The notes: generated from the letters alone by a model not told the origin. A stretch of DNA of 64,000 nt from Paraflavitalea pollutisoli (GCF_029360705.1 NZ_JARKMX010000014.1:744001-808000), one strand, 5' to 3'; positions 1 through 9,176 are shown, counted from the first letter of the stretch. Translations and numbers: made by a program.

Positions 1-2615
1 TAAACACCGGCTGTGCCAAAGTTGGCAAAGATGGAGTTTACTTCCCCCATCACTGCTGGTGACGTACCTGTTGTTCTGTCGACCATGAAGTTACCCGCAG
101 TACCATTACCCACGGTTTTCACGGTTATTACATCGCTTTCATTGTCTTCGTTGTAGATCTGGAACCGTCCTGCACGTCCGGTAGCAAAAGTGGGAACCCA
201 GGCATACAGGGCATTACCGCCGCCATCGATGTTGGCTTCTATGGCATTACCATCCTTACTGGCATTGGCGGTGATCGCATTGCCATTACCATCGGTGATC
301 GCCACTAAGGAAGCGCCATTCCCCGAAGGATTGGAAGCATGGAACAAGCCAGCAAAACCACCAGTACCAGAAGATACACCGAAGATACCCGCAGCACCAA
401 AGTTGCCGAAGATCGTCTTTACCTCTCCACGTACGGCCGCTCCTACACTATTGGTATTGTCTACCAGGAAGGAAGCAGCATTACCTTGTGTATTATCAGG
501 AATATTACCATTGCCGTTGGTCTCTACTTCGAGGGTGTTACCCAGGTCATTGTCACTGTTGGTATTGGTGAAACGACCAGCGCGGCCTTTACTGCTATTG
601 ATACCCACCTGCCCCAGCACACCAACACCTGTACCGGTGGCATTGGTAGCCAGGAAACCCCTTACGCCATAACCACCGCCATCGTTGCGACCTACTACCG
701 CACCGGCAATATCGCTGGTAGTACGACCTACAACCGCTTCACCAGCGCCATTGTTGTCGCCGACGATACCAGCCGAGGTCTGTTGGTTAGTAATACCATG
801 GATACCAAATCCAGCACCGGTAGAGCTCCGAACACCTGCTCCATTACCTGTTGTAGATACGTTAACAACTGTACCATTACCCACCGAATTGGCATTCAGC
901 ACCGTATTGTTATTTGAATTATTGAATATGGATATGCTGGCAGGGATACCATTGTTGGAGGTGGCCGTTAAACCAGTACCTGAATTGCTATTGGCATATA
1001 CACCAGTTCCATTGGCACTGGAGTTGCCATAGACACCGAGGCCATTGGGGGTAACACCATAAACACCCCAGCCAGAACCAGCTTGAGATCCCCATACACC
1101 TATACCAAGACCACCGCTGCCGTTATTAATACCGCGTACAGCGGAAGAAAAGCCTCCAGGAGCTGTCGAGGTAATGATGCCGCGTACCGCGGCAATGCTG
1201 GAAGTAGTGGTATTGTTGATCCCTTCTATGGAAGTACCATCACCATCGTTCTCTATTGAGAACAGCGTACTGGCGTTGTTTTCAAGTGTGATGTAGGGTA
1301 AAGCAAATCCTCCACCTCCCAACGCAGAGGGAGCCCAGTTGATACCATCGAATTTCAATACCTGACCAGCTGCAGGCGCCGTGTTAACAACTGGCGTCCC
1401 CTGCAGTTTAACCACTATCGGACTGGGATAGGTACCACCGAGATCACCGCTGGCAGGACCTGTTGCACCAAAGGTGATACCCGGGTCGAGCTTGGCCAGC
1501 GTAACAGCACCATCGGCCAGTTTGGGCGTGGTGATGTTGGCATCAAGCACCTTCACAGTAGTTACTGCATTATCGGCCAGTTTAGCGGTCGTTACGCTCA
1601 TGTCAGCGAGCTTGGCTTCTGTAATATTCGCGTCAACCACTTTCGCTGTCGTGACTGCATTGTCGGCCAGTTTCGGCGTAGTCACTGAACCATCGGCCAG
1701 CTTGGTGGTGCCTACCGCACCATCCATGATCTTGGTAGCGCCTACCGAGTTATCCGTAAGCTTTGCCCCTGTGATATTGTTGTCGGCTACCTTGGCGGTA
1801 GTAACAGCGTTATCAGCGAGCTTCGGCGTAGTCACTGAACCATCGGCCAGCTTGGGTGTACCCACTGCACCATCCATAATCTTGGTGGCGCCTACAGAGT
1901 TATCAGCGAGCTTGGCGGTAGTAACAGCTCCATCGGCGAGTTTAGCGGCAGTGACACCTGCATCCATGATCTTTGCGGTGCTGACGGCATTGTCGGCAAT
2001 CTTAGCGGTGATCACCGAACCATCGGCCAGTTTGCCAATGGTGATGGCTGCATCAGCGATCTTGGCGGTCGTGATGCTGGCATCGGCAACCTTGGCGGTC
2101 GTCACTGCATTGTTGGCAATCTTACCCGTCACCACGGCGTTGGGTGCAATGGAGGGATTGGGATAAGTACCTGTTAGATCGCCTCCTGCCGGACCACCCG
2201 CACCTGCTGAATTCGCATACATCGCGTAAGGAACGGACAGCAGTTGTGTAGTGCCTATGGAGGTTAACGCATTGCCGTTTTCCGGATCGATCTCTACCTG
2301 CATGAACTTGGCACCGCTCGACCAGTCGATGCCGGCCATGGTACCTGTTACATTGGTGGCACCTGCGCTTCCTACCTGTACATTGAACAGGCCTACCGTA
2401 TTGGTCGTGAGCGAGCGTGTTTCTGAGTAGGCAATGGTACCATTGGCGGAGCCATTACGGATACTCAGCCTAAGTTTGATGGATTTATTGGCCAGTACGT
2501 TACCCACTGCATTGCGGGCTACACCCTGGTAATTCAGCAAAGCGGGTGCCTGTGCCATGGAGTACAGGGCTGCCAGCTGCAATACAGTAAGCAAGCATAA
2601 AATTCGCTTCATCAT
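1..2615 (-). CDS. Large secreted repeat protein, adhesin or tail-fibre-like (partial, runs off left edge)
   Basis: The minus strand is open from the ATG at 2615 to base 1, giving at least 871 residues with no stop. It begins with a Sec signal peptide (residues 1-22, ending SMAQ) and a short conserved domain with the motif NYQGVARNAVGN, common at the start of Bacteroidota surface proteins. Residues 158-377 are 22 consecutive ten-residue repeats of the type D-G/N-A/S-V-T-T-A-K-L-A. The remainder is rich in Gly, Asn, Ser and Thr with short GVYG/GVRG repeats, as in beta-helical stalks. Proteins of this build often end in an S74-type chaperone or a T9SS sorting domain, but that end lies outside the window. 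It follows the T9SS gene at 2687-3250 by 71 bp on the same strand and is probably cotranscribed. Function as a surface fibre or adhesin is inference. Confidence 0.8.
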   Translation of the reverse strand, partial: MMKRILCLLTVLQLAALYSMAQAPALLNYQGVARNAVGNVLANKSIKLRLSIRNGSANGTIAYSETRSLTTNTVGLFNVQVGSAGATNVTGTMAGIDWSSGAKFMQVEIDPENGNALTSIGTTQLLSVPYAMYANSAGAGGPAGGDLTGTYPNPSIAPNAVVTGKIANNAVTTAKVADASITTAKIADAAITIGKLADGSVITAKIADNAVSTAKIMDAGVTAAKLADGAVTTAKLADNSVGATKIMDGAVGTPKLADGSVTTPKLADNAVTTAKVADNNITGAKLTDNSVGATKIMDGAVGTTKLADGSVTTPKLADNAVTTAKVVDANITEAKLADMSVTTAKLADNAVTTVKVLDANITTPKLADGAVTLAKLDPGITFGATGPASGDLGGTYPSPIVVKLQGTPVVNTAPAAGQVLKFDGINWAPSALGGGGFALPYITLENNASTLFSIENDGDGTSIEGINNTTTSSIAAVRGIITSTAPGGFSSAVRGINNGSGGLGIGVWGSQAGSGWGVYGVTPNGLGVYGNSSANGTGVYANSNSGTGLTATSNNGIPASISIFNNSNNNTVLNANSVGNGTVVNVSTTGNGAGVRSSTGAGFGIHGITNQQTSAGIVGDNNGAGEAVVGRTTSDIAGAVVGRNDGGGYGVRGFLATNATGTGVGVLGQVGINSSKGRAGRFTNTNSDNDLGNTLEVETNGNGNIPDNTQGNAASFLVDNTNSVGAAVRGEVKTIFGNFGAAGIFGVSSGTGGFAGLFHASNPSGNGASLVAITDGNGNAITANASKDGNAIEANIDGGGNALYAWVPTFATGRAGRFQIYNEDNESDVITVKTVGNGTAGNFMVDRTTGTSPAVMGEVNSIFANFGTAGV
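1485..2144 (-). repeat. Array of 22 tandem 30-bp units coding ten-residue repeats
   Basis: The coding sequence holds 22 in-register 30-bp units. Two adjacent 150-bp blocks of five units each, 1755-1904 and 1605-1754, are near copies: both encode a run starting DNSVGATKIM, then DGAVGT-KLA, DGSVTTPKLA and DNAVTTAKV. This indicates a recent five-unit duplication on top of older single-unit growth. Unit number could vary between strains by slippage or recombination without breaking the frame. Confidence 0.85.
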
Positions 2616-2686
2616 TTGATGTGTTTTGAGGTTTGAGAGATGCTAATTGATTAATAGTTGGGTAGTGTGCTACCTACCTGTTGCGC

Positions 2687-3250
2687 CTACCTGTTATCGA
2701 TCTTGACGACGCGGAAGCCGCTGTGGCGGATCACCGATTTTTTGTCAGAACGAAGTCTGCTTGGATAGAGCGTGGCGATCACGAAATAGGTACCGGATGG
2801 ATACCTCGAAAGATCGAAGTAAGCGATACGCGAAGCGTTGTTATATTCGCGTTCTCTCACCTCCAATACTTTCCCGTTACCATCGGTCAGTTGCAGTCTG
2901 ATGAACCCGGATTCGCGAATGAAGAAGTCGAGCTCAAACCTACCCACGGTCGGATTGGGGAAGAGCCTGAATTCGCCGGGAGCGAAAATGAGCGATAGAT
3001 TGGAGTTACCAGTAATCTCTGTTAGTGGTTGTAGTATGCCATGCGTGAGCAGCACGATACTATCGGCAGGTGCGAGCGATTCGATGATGGTCATTTCGCC
3101 AAGGCTCCAATCGAAACGATAATAGGAATTGGGGTCACTGGATGTACCTCCCGCTACATTGAGTACCGAGGGCCTGATCGTTTGTCCCGAACCTTGTAAC
3201 GCGACGATCGTCAACAGCAAAATGAAACATGCTTTGTAAACTTTGTTCAT
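2687..3250 (-). CDS. Small T9SS-sorted secreted protein
   Basis: This 187-residue protein has a signal peptide (residues 1-23, ending GSGQ), a short central part of about 65 residues and a C-terminal type A sorting domain of type IX secretion from about residue 93 (FRLFPNPTVGRF, then the usual beta-sandwich with SGTYFV). Such domains direct cargo across the outer membrane and are then removed. The central part has no family I recognise; its text (SYYRFDWSLGEMTI) resembles other small Bacteroidota T9SS cargo proteins. It sits 71 bp upstream of the large repeat protein and probably shares a transcript with it, so the two may form one surface structure. Confidence 0.8.
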   Translation of the reverse strand: MNKVYKACFILLLTIVALQGSGQTIRPSVLNVAGGTSSDPNSYYRFDWSLGEMTIIESLAPADSIVLLTHGILQPLTEITGNSNLSLIFAPGEFRLFPNPTVGRFELDFFIRESGFIRLQLTDGNGKVLEVREREYNNASRIAYFDLSRYPSGTYFVIATLYPSRLRSDKKSVIRHSGFRVVKIDNR

Positions 3251-3558
3251 AAGCAGCCGGACTTTATTTTAAAGGTTAATAATGCCATTGCACAGCGGTA
3301 TACTCCGTGCCGGAAGCACAGAGCTATGCCTGAACAGTAAAGGGGATTAGGCAAAAAAGGTAAGGGCTGCATCAGCTTCATGCAGCATAACACGGTCAGC
3401 GCTACCGGAAATCGGTAGTCATATACATACAGGTATCAAGGCAACTACAGGCGGTGAAAGTTTTGATCTGCAAAATTCAGTGGTCGGGCATGAAAGGCAA
3501 CAGCTATTCAAAAAGGTACGTAGGGATCAACTACAGGACGTAAAAATAGATAGTTTTT

Positions 3559-3566
3559 CAAATATA
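3559..3566 (-). promoter_or_regulatory. Possible -7 element (TATATTTG)
   Basis: On the minus strand the element reads TATATTTG, a full match to the Bacteroidota TAnnTTTG -7 box, in an AT-rich stretch. It would start RNA near 3554 and give the T9SS gene a leader of about 300 nt. No clear -33 element was identified, so the call is weak. Confidence 0.25.
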
Positions 3567-3810
3567 AAAAACTCCCACTTTGTGGTAATTTTTTTGAGAA
3601 GACAATACCCGAATACAGTCAAACTATACACTATACCACGAAGAAGGTATACGACTGGGTTGGATAATGATTTTTGGTGCTACCAACAGCGATAGGTTGG
3701 GTATTGATCAGGTCGGTGCAGATAATGTCTGGGATAAGTTAATGGGTTGGTCGGGGGTTGAAAAGATTGGACGATGTACCAATGAGTAGGCAGGATTGGC
3801 ATGGTGGTTA

Positions 3811-3843
3811 AAAAGAGAAAGTCTCCTGCAAAACAAGAGACTT
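3811..3843 (-). terminator. Possible intrinsic terminator
   Basis: A 7-bp perfect stem (3819-3825 with 3837-3843, AAGTCTC/GAGACTT) is followed on the minus strand by TCTCTTTTTAA. It lies 5 bp after the stop of the 44-residue minus-strand ORF. Confidence 0.4.
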
Positions 3844-3847
3844 CCCG

Positions 3848-3982
3848 CTATAGCATTTGTGCCTTCAAAGGAACCGGTTTAAGTGCTTGTTCATAGGTAA
3901 TGGAATCATTCAAAGGACTTACTATGTTGCCAGACACTGTCGGTGACAGGTCCTGTTTCTGATCAAAAGAGGTGGAGCGCAT
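3848..3982 (-). CDS. Possible small ORF, 44 residues
   Basis: The frame starts with ATG at 3982 and ends with TAG at 3848. Its product begins MRSTSFDQKQDLSPTV and ends EQALKPVPLKAQML, a composition (Ser, Pro, Asp, Lys, no Trp or Cys) more protein-like than other frames in this gap. An in-frame TGA lies five codons upstream of the ATG. A hairpin plus U-run follows the stop directly. I see no signal peptide, family match or clear promoter. It may be a real small protein, the 3' remnant of a lost gene, or chance. Confidence 0.3.
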   Translation of the reverse strand: MRSTSFDQKQDLSPTVSGNIVSPLNDSITYEQALKPVPLKAQML

Positions 3983-4402
3983 GATGATGTCAATTCAGAA
4001 GGTCCACATAATCCGTCCAATTCAACGCTTGAAAGCATTCCGGAGGGCCCCACCAGCCTTTACAAAGAACTATCTTGAAGAAGAGCCGGCCGAAGCCGAA
4101 AAAGCAATCAGTCCATTTTCCAATTGCCACCCTTCGGTGATATCTGTCGATTACTTTACAAATTTGCAAACTAACACCTTCATCTCTGTTACGGTTTCGG
4201 TAAAACGCGCTTACGGAAGCGGGAAATTGCGCAGCCAGGGGGCTGGAATAACATATATAATAGGTTGACACGATACGGATTAGCCGCCCGGTTATTGCCA
4301 GCAGAACGAGCCCTGGGGGCATAGGGGGCAGCTACAGTCCTCCCCAATGCGTCAGTCCATGGCTTAGGTATCACCGGTTGCCGGGACCACAGCCCTGGCT
4401 AC

Positions 4403-4454
4403 AAAAAACATCCGGCAGGTCCACCAGCGTCTTTGCTAGCCAACCTGCCGGATG
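4403..4454 (-). terminator. Intrinsic terminator of the GDPD gene
   Basis: A perfect 12-bp inverted repeat (4409-4420 with 4443-4454, CATCCGGCAGGT) with a 22-nt loop is followed on the minus strand by six U residues (4403-4408). It lies 20 bp after the GDPD stop. Confidence 0.75.
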
Positions 4455-4474
4455 GAAAAAATACAGCTGTTGTA

Positions 4475-5398
4475 TTATAGCTGAGAAAAGTAATTGGGAT
4501 AATCCGTGATGATGCCGTTAACGCCCAGTTTGATCAGGGTCTGCATCTCCTCTTTCGTATTCACGGTCCAGGGTACCAGCTTCATGTTGTGCTGTTTGCA
4601 GGCAGCCACCATATCAGCCGTTACCAGTTTGTACGCCGGGCTGTAAACATCCGGGGTGAAGCCCAGTTTCTTCAGGTTGTCTTCCAGGCTCATCTTCGGA
4701 TCGCCGGTCAAAAAGCCGATCGTCGTACCGGGATACTTGTTGTGTACTTCCTGCAGCGGCCTGAAGTCGAAGGACTGGATATAAAAACGATTCCCGATCT
4801 TCTTGCTTTTCACAACGTCCATGACCGATTTGATCATCTCTTCGGGGCCGGCATTGTAGTTGAGCGTATCGTACTGGGGACTGGTCTTAACTTCTATGTT
4901 GTAGATCACCGGTGTTCCCCCGCGCGCGGCTGTAAATGCTTCTACCGAGTCGATCAGTTCACCCAACAAAGGCATATAGCTTTTTACTTTCTGCTGTTGT
5001 GGCCAGCCATTGTAGGGTTTGGAACCTACATCAAACTTACGCACATCGGCATAGTTCATCTGGCGCCATACAAACTTCTTCGCCTCTTCTTTCGATATCT
5101 CTTTGCCATCTTCCGTCAACGTATGGTTAACATTTACATACGGATCATGCGCGATCATCACCTGCTTGTCTTTGGTAATATAGATATCCACTTCGACGAA
5201 GTTGGCTCCCACCTCGATGGCCTTGGTCATCGCAGGGATGGTATTCTCGGGCATCAGGCCCCGGGTCCCCCGGTGCCCTTCTTTATAAAATGCAGGGTAC
5301 TGAAAATTGGTGGTCATTTTCTGAGTGCTTTTACAAGCAAACAAGCCTGTCAGCGCAAGGGCAGCTGTAACAGACAGCATAGGCAGCATATGTTTCAT
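4475..5398 (-). CDS. Glycerophosphodiester phosphodiesterase family lipoprotein
   Basis: The 307-residue product should hydrolyse glycerophosphodiesters to glycerol 3-phosphate and an alcohol. A lipobox (LFAC, Cys22) makes it a lipoprotein facing the periplasm or cell surface. The GDPD catalytic signature is present: HRG at 42-44, then MPENT, EVDIYITKD and AHDP. The C-terminal part keeps the family's barrel strands (VPWTVNTKEEM, GVNGIITDYP). Length is normal for the family. A TATATTTG element at 5419-5426 places the RNA start about 16 nt before the ATG, and a strong terminator follows the stop, so it is a single-gene unit. The substrate head group is not predictable. Confidence 0.88.
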   Translation of the reverse strand: MKHMLPMLSVTAALALTGLFACKSTQKMTTNFQYPAFYKEGHRGTRGLMPENTIPAMTKAIEVGANFVEVDIYITKDKQVMIAHDPYVNVNHTLTEDGKEISKEEAKKFVWRQMNYADVRKFDVGSKPYNGWPQQQKVKSYMPLLGELIDSVEAFTAARGGTPVIYNIEVKTSPQYDTLNYNAGPEEMIKSVMDVVKSKKIGNRFYIQSFDFRPLQEVHNKYPGTTIGFLTGDPKMSLEDNLKKLGFTPDVYSPAYKLVTADMVAACKQHNMKLVPWTVNTKEEMQTLIKLGVNGIITDYPNYFSQL

Positions 5399-5418
5399 GG
5401 AGTATTCAATTAAGGCGG

Positions 5419-5426
5419 CAAATATA
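5419..5426 (-). promoter_or_regulatory. -7 promoter element of the GDPD gene
   Basis: Reads TATATTTG on the minus strand, a full TAnnTTTG match. The predicted start is near 5414, giving a 16-nt leader before the ATG at 5398. Confidence 0.45.
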
Positions 5427-5453
5427 TACCCATCGACAGGATGGGGATGTTAT

Positions 5454-5702
5454 TTATTTGTTGCGGCGGAAGTCCCACGAATCGTGATCGGCATCACCCT
5501 CATTGGTATCCCGCGGGCGGTCTACATCTTTCACGGTACGGTGTTCTTCGCCCACTTTGTGCAGTGGTCCGAGTTTGATCTCTTCGGGATCGGGTAACAC
5601 AGCCCCTTCGGAGGTTTCTTCAGGGTTTGCGTTATTATCGTAACCGGTATTATTGGTTTGCTCTATCGCCGACTCTTCGGCTGGTCTTTTCTTGTCACCC
5701 AT
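5454..5702 (-). CDS. Small hydrophilic acidic protein, unknown function
   Basis: This 82-residue ORF encodes a highly charged, Glu/Asp/Asn-rich protein (starts MGDKKRPAEES, ends DSWDFRRNK) with no signal peptide, membrane segment or cysteine, and probably little stable structure. It lies between the GDPD lipoprotein and the TonB receptor on the same strand, 81 bp downstream of the receptor stop. I do not recognise a family. The composition and codon use are consistent with a real gene, but without homologues this rests on context. Confidence 0.5.
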   Translation of the reverse strand: MGDKKRPAEESAIEQTNNTGYDNNANPEETSEGAVLPDPEEIKLGPLHKVGEEHRTVKDVDRPRDTNEGDADHDSWDFRRNK

Positions 5703-5783
5703 ATTGCATCTTTTTACAGCATGAACAAATCAGGCACATACAATCGCTGGTGGCGAGATCGGCTACACGCCCGCATCAGGAGC

Positions 5784-7901
5784 TTACCATTTTACCCGAA
5801 GGGTGAATCCCCAGGTCTCAGGATTACCAAGGTGAACGGCTCCAAAGTCGTACGCGTAACTGATGTACTTTCTGTTACCTAAATTACGACCCCAGAAGAG
5901 AATTTCCGCATATTTGGTGATGATTCCTGCCCGTGCATTGAGCAGGTTGTAAGGTGATTGACGAATGTTATTCGACAGGTCGAAATATTGCTCGCCGAGG
6001 TATTGCCACTCACCACGCGCCATCAACTGCACCGTTCCTTTACGTGTTACGGGCACCTGGTATTGCAGGGCCAGCATGGAGGTCATATCCGGCGTAAACA
6101 ATTGTTTCTTACCGGCGAGGTCTACCGCATTACCATTTTGCGACACTTTCAGTGTTTTGTATTCCGCATCGGTAAAGCCAACCTGGTAATTCACTTCCAG
6201 GCCTTTGACAGGCAACGCTGCCAGCTCTATCTCCGCACCTTTGCTTTGGAGCTTACCAGCATTCCTGGTCACGGTGATGGCATCGGGCAGCACCAGCGTC
6301 GGTACCTGTGCGTCGGTGATGGTGGCATAGAACAACGCTACATTCACCCGCAGGCTGTTATTGAAAAAGGTATTCTTGCTACCGAGCTCAATATTGTTGC
6401 TGTACTCCGGTTTATAGGCGTAAAGCGGTGGCGTAGATGGATCGGCGGCCAGTTGCGTTAAACCACCGGCACGATAACCACGGCTATACGTAACAAACAG
6501 GTCATTGTGGGCGGCTGCATGGTACAAGACGCCAAGTTTGGGGGAGAAGGCGTTGAAATTGGCATGTGCCGAAGTATCGGGCTGAAAGTCGAACACGGGC
6601 GTTGGCGAACCGTCGGGCAGGTATTCACCCAACACCTGCTGTTTCTTGCGCTCATAATCATACCGCAATCCTGCGATCAGTTCCCATTGTTTGTTCAACA
6701 CATAGTTACCCTCTCCATACAAAGCAATACCAAAGCCCTTGCCGGTAGAGGTATTGACCAGCGCATAATTCTTTTCGGGCGATCCCATCATCTCGGCATC
6801 TTCCCCGAAATGGGTAGCCTGCTTCACCGGGTTATCGAGTGCAAAGAGGTAGCTGCCGGCCGTCCAGCGGAAGGCACTGGTATTGGCAGACGTGAAGCGA
6901 AATTCCTGGGTCAGTACTTTCACTTTGTTCCAGTCATTGCCGTAGTTGTTGATAATGGATACGCCGTCGATGGGCGAGAAGTCGCCGTCGATGGGATCTT
7001 TGTAATAACGGTGGTTGGACTGCCAGGCCGTTTGCGAACTGAAGTTGAATCCACGGCCGGTATGGTTGATAGACAGCGACGCATTGAGTGTGTTATCCAC
7101 CATTTCGGTGGTCGCATTCTGGTTGAGTTCGAAAGGATGTTCAAACGCATTGTCTACACCGTTCACCAGGGTGAAGGCGCCGTTGTTGCGATTGGCCACA
7201 TGTTTTACATTGAGCGTCATCGACCAGGCCGAATTGACGATGTACTTCAGGAAATAGTTGCCGGAAAGGCTATGCTGTCGATCGAAGTCTTTGTTGTTGT
7301 AGAGGTTGGTATAATAACCATCACGGCCATCATAGATGCCCGACACGCCCAGGTACAATTTATCCTTGATCAAGGGTGCACGGAACCCCACTGCGTAACG
7401 CTGCTGGCCATAGTTGCCGATATTGGCTTCGGCAAATCCCGTGATGCGGTTGGTAGGTTGTTTGGTGATGATGTTGATCACGCCACCCATCGCATTACGG
7501 CCATAGAGGGTACCCTGTGGTCCACGCAATACTTCTATGCGCTCGATATCATTGAGCTGTGAGATATAGGTATCCAGGCCAAACTGATTCACACCATCGA
7601 TGTAGGTAGCCACGGCCGGATCGTACGATGTCGTGGTAATACCCCGGATGGAGGTTACGTTCCTGCCATCACCCGGATCGGCCGAAAACAGGTTGGGGAC
7701 TACTGCCGTGATCTCACGGGTATTCCACAGGCGATAGTTCAGTACTTCACGGGAGGTGATGGCCGACACCGTCACCGGTATCTTTTGCAGTTTCTCTTCT
7801 TTCTTTTGCGCTGTCACGACAATCGCATCGAGGCTGTCGACAGTTTGGGCATAGGCACCAGAGCACAATAAGGTACCGATCAATGGATAAAATAGTCTCA
7901 T
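5784..7901 (-). CDS. TonB-dependent outer-membrane receptor
   Basis: The 705-residue product has a signal peptide (residues 1-19, ending GAYAQ), a plug domain starting at DAIVVTAQKKEEK and including RIEVLRGPQGTLYGRNAMGG, and a 22-strand-type barrel ending in an aromatic C-terminus (FTLRVKW). It lacks the CarboxypepD-regulatory and STN domains of SusC proteins and resembles siderophore or small-metabolite receptors of the kind common in proteobacteria. No SusD, ABC transporter or siderophore gene is adjacent, so the substrate cannot be named. A TAATATTG sequence (7927-7934) about 25 bp before the ATG could be the -7 element. Confidence 0.85.
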   Translation of the reverse strand: MRLFYPLIGTLLCSGAYAQTVDSLDAIVVTAQKKEEKLQKIPVTVSAITSREVLNYRLWNTREITAVVPNLFSADPGDGRNVTSIRGITTTSYDPAVATYIDGVNQFGLDTYISQLNDIERIEVLRGPQGTLYGRNAMGGVINIITKQPTNRITGFAEANIGNYGQQRYAVGFRAPLIKDKLYLGVSGIYDGRDGYYTNLYNNKDFDRQHSLSGNYFLKYIVNSAWSMTLNVKHVANRNNGAFTLVNGVDNAFEHPFELNQNATTEMVDNTLNASLSINHTGRGFNFSSQTAWQSNHRYYKDPIDGDFSPIDGVSIINNYGNDWNKVKVLTQEFRFTSANTSAFRWTAGSYLFALDNPVKQATHFGEDAEMMGSPEKNYALVNTSTGKGFGIALYGEGNYVLNKQWELIAGLRYDYERKKQQVLGEYLPDGSPTPVFDFQPDTSAHANFNAFSPKLGVLYHAAAHNDLFVTYSRGYRAGGLTQLAADPSTPPLYAYKPEYSNNIELGSKNTFFNNSLRVNVALFYATITDAQVPTLVLPDAITVTRNAGKLQSKGAEIELAALPVKGLEVNYQVGFTDAEYKTLKVSQNGNAVDLAGKKQLFTPDMTSMLALQYQVPVTRKGTVQLMARGEWQYLGEQYFDLSNNIRQSPYNLLNARAGIITKYAEILFWGRNLGNRKYISYAYDFGAVHLGNPETWGFTLRVKW

Positions 7902-7993
7902 ATGAATCGTTCAAAAAATTGAAGGCCAATATTACGCATTAATCGTACAGCCTGTGCAGGAAATCACGGCAGACGGCCCACCGTAGCCCAACA

Positions 7994-8018
7994 AAAAACC
8001 CGCCATGGGCGGGTTTTT
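7994..8018 (-). terminator. Bidirectional-type terminator after the di-haem peroxidase gene
   Basis: An 11-bp perfect stem with a 3-nt loop (7994-8004 with 8008-8018) has five A and five T at its two ends, so it can end transcription in either direction. It lies 22 bp past the stop of the minus-strand peroxidase gene and separates it from the TonB receptor gene. Confidence 0.8.
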
Positions 8019-8039
8019 CTATCAACTGTTCTGATCGTC

Positions 8040-9176
8040 TCATTTTGGCAATTCGGGCCGGTCCATTTTGTAGGGGACACCGGTGATGGCATCAAGAAAG
8101 GCCATCAAGGCTTTTTTCTCTTCGGGGGTGAGGTCCAGCTTTTTGATCAGGGGATCCGTTTTGGGGAACAAGGGATCATTAACCTGGTCGGGCTTGGGTT
8201 TGGGCTGCGGCATACCAGCACTGTACATATTGAGAATACCCTCGATATTGTCGAACAAGCCATTGTGCATCCAGGGGCGTGTTTTCATGACATCGCGCAG
8301 GGAGGGTGTACGAAACTTGCCAACATCTCCTGCCTCTTTGGTTACGTTATAACGGCCAAGGTCTTCGTATTTACGTCCGTAGTAGGTAAGACCAATATTA
8401 TGAAACTGGTTGTCGGTGAAATAGGTTCCGTTGTGGCAGTTCATACAACGTGCTTTGGTGCGGAACAGGTGCAGGCCCTGTATTTCTTCGTCATTCAACC
8501 GCTGGTACTTGCCATTCATAAATTCGTCGAAGCGGCTGCGGCGGCTGGCCACCGAGCGTTCGAAAGCAGCCAGGGCATCCAGGATGCGGTCGAGGTTGAT
8601 CTTCTTATCACCATATACTTTTTCAAACAGCGGCGGGTAACCGGCGATGGCCGATAACTCGTCTGGTATGGTCGGCGGCTCCTGGTTCATTTCATGAATG
8701 GTCGCCATGGGGTTGATCGCCTGGTCTTCGAGACTGGCCGAGCGACCGTCCCAAAACAGCTCCTTTACCTGGGCCACATTGAGTATCGTGGAGGTATTGC
8801 GGGTACCCTGGCGGTGATCGTTACCGAGAGAAACCGTGCGACCGTCGGTCCAGGCCAGGTCGGGGTCGTGGCAGCTGCTGCAGGAGATCTGGTTGGAGCC
8901 CGATAAGCGCGGGTCGAAAAAGAGGAGTTTTCCGAGGTTGATCTTGGGGTCTTTCAGCTTGGCTACAATAGCGGTATCGACGGGCAATGCGGTCAGTTCT
9001 TTCCAATTGACGCCGGCATCGATGGTTGGTTGTGGCCATTCGCTGATGGACCGTGCATACAGGGCACGCAGGCTGTCGTTCCACGACAGGGAGTCTTCTA
9101 CGGGTTGGGTGGTGGTGAAAGAAGCGATACCAGCCACCAGCGCGACGAGCAACGCTACTACGAGATACTTCTTCAT
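8040..9176 (-). CDS. Di-haem cytochrome c peroxidase / MauG family protein
   Basis: The 378-residue product is exported (signal peptide residues 1-21) and carries two c-type haem motifs, CSSCH at 99-103 and CMNCH at 244-248, in the spacing typical of bacterial di-haem peroxidases. Conserved pieces include LGKLLFFDPRLSGS, FWDGR, DALAAFERS and GKFRTPSLRD. These enzymes reduce hydrogen peroxide with electrons from cytochromes or oxidise protein substrates (MauG type). No maturation or partner cytochrome gene is adjacent. It is a single-gene unit with its own terminator. Confidence 0.92.
   Translation of the reverse strand: MKKYLVVALLVALVAGIASFTTTQPVEDSLSWNDSLRALYARSISEWPQPTIDAGVNWKELTALPVDTAIVAKLKDPKINLGKLLFFDPRLSGSNQISCSSCHDPDLAWTDGRTVSLGNDHRQGTRNTSTILNVAQVKELFWDGRSASLEDQAINPMATIHEMNQEPPTIPDELSAIAGYPPLFEKVYGDKKINLDRILDALAAFERSVASRRSRFDEFMNGKYQRLNDEEIQGLHLFRTKARCMNCHNGTYFTDNQFHNIGLTYYGRKYEDLGRYNVTKEAGDVGKFRTPSLRDVMKTRPWMHNGLFDNIEGILNMYSAGMPQPKPKPDQVNDPLFPKTDPLIKKLDLTPEEKKALMAFLDAITGVPYKMDRPELPK

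Larger units (their letters stand above)
3251..4474. other. 1.2-kb gene-poor region
   Basis: No ORF here has convincing family-like composition. The longer open frames, such as 3990-4322 minus and 3972-4268 plus, are rich in Trp, Cys and Arg and look like chance. What can be seen: an AT-rich stretch near 3540-3600 with a possible -7 element, a hairpin with a U-run at 3811-3843, a possible 44-residue ORF at 3848-3982, and the terminator of the GDPD gene at 4403-4454. Confidence 0.6.

Noticed and set aside
190-1032. Plus-strand open frames across the left edge
   Set aside because: They are mirror frames of the repetitive minus-strand secreted protein; the minus frame has a signal peptide and coherent repeats.
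1474-2166. Plus-strand frame with regular Ala/Val/Ser repeats
   Set aside because: It is the complement of the 30-bp repeat array, so the regularity is inherited from the real coding strand.
3990-4322. 110-residue minus-strand frame
   Set aside because: Rich in Trp, Cys, Phe and Arg, no signal or domain, and no promoter; composition looks random.
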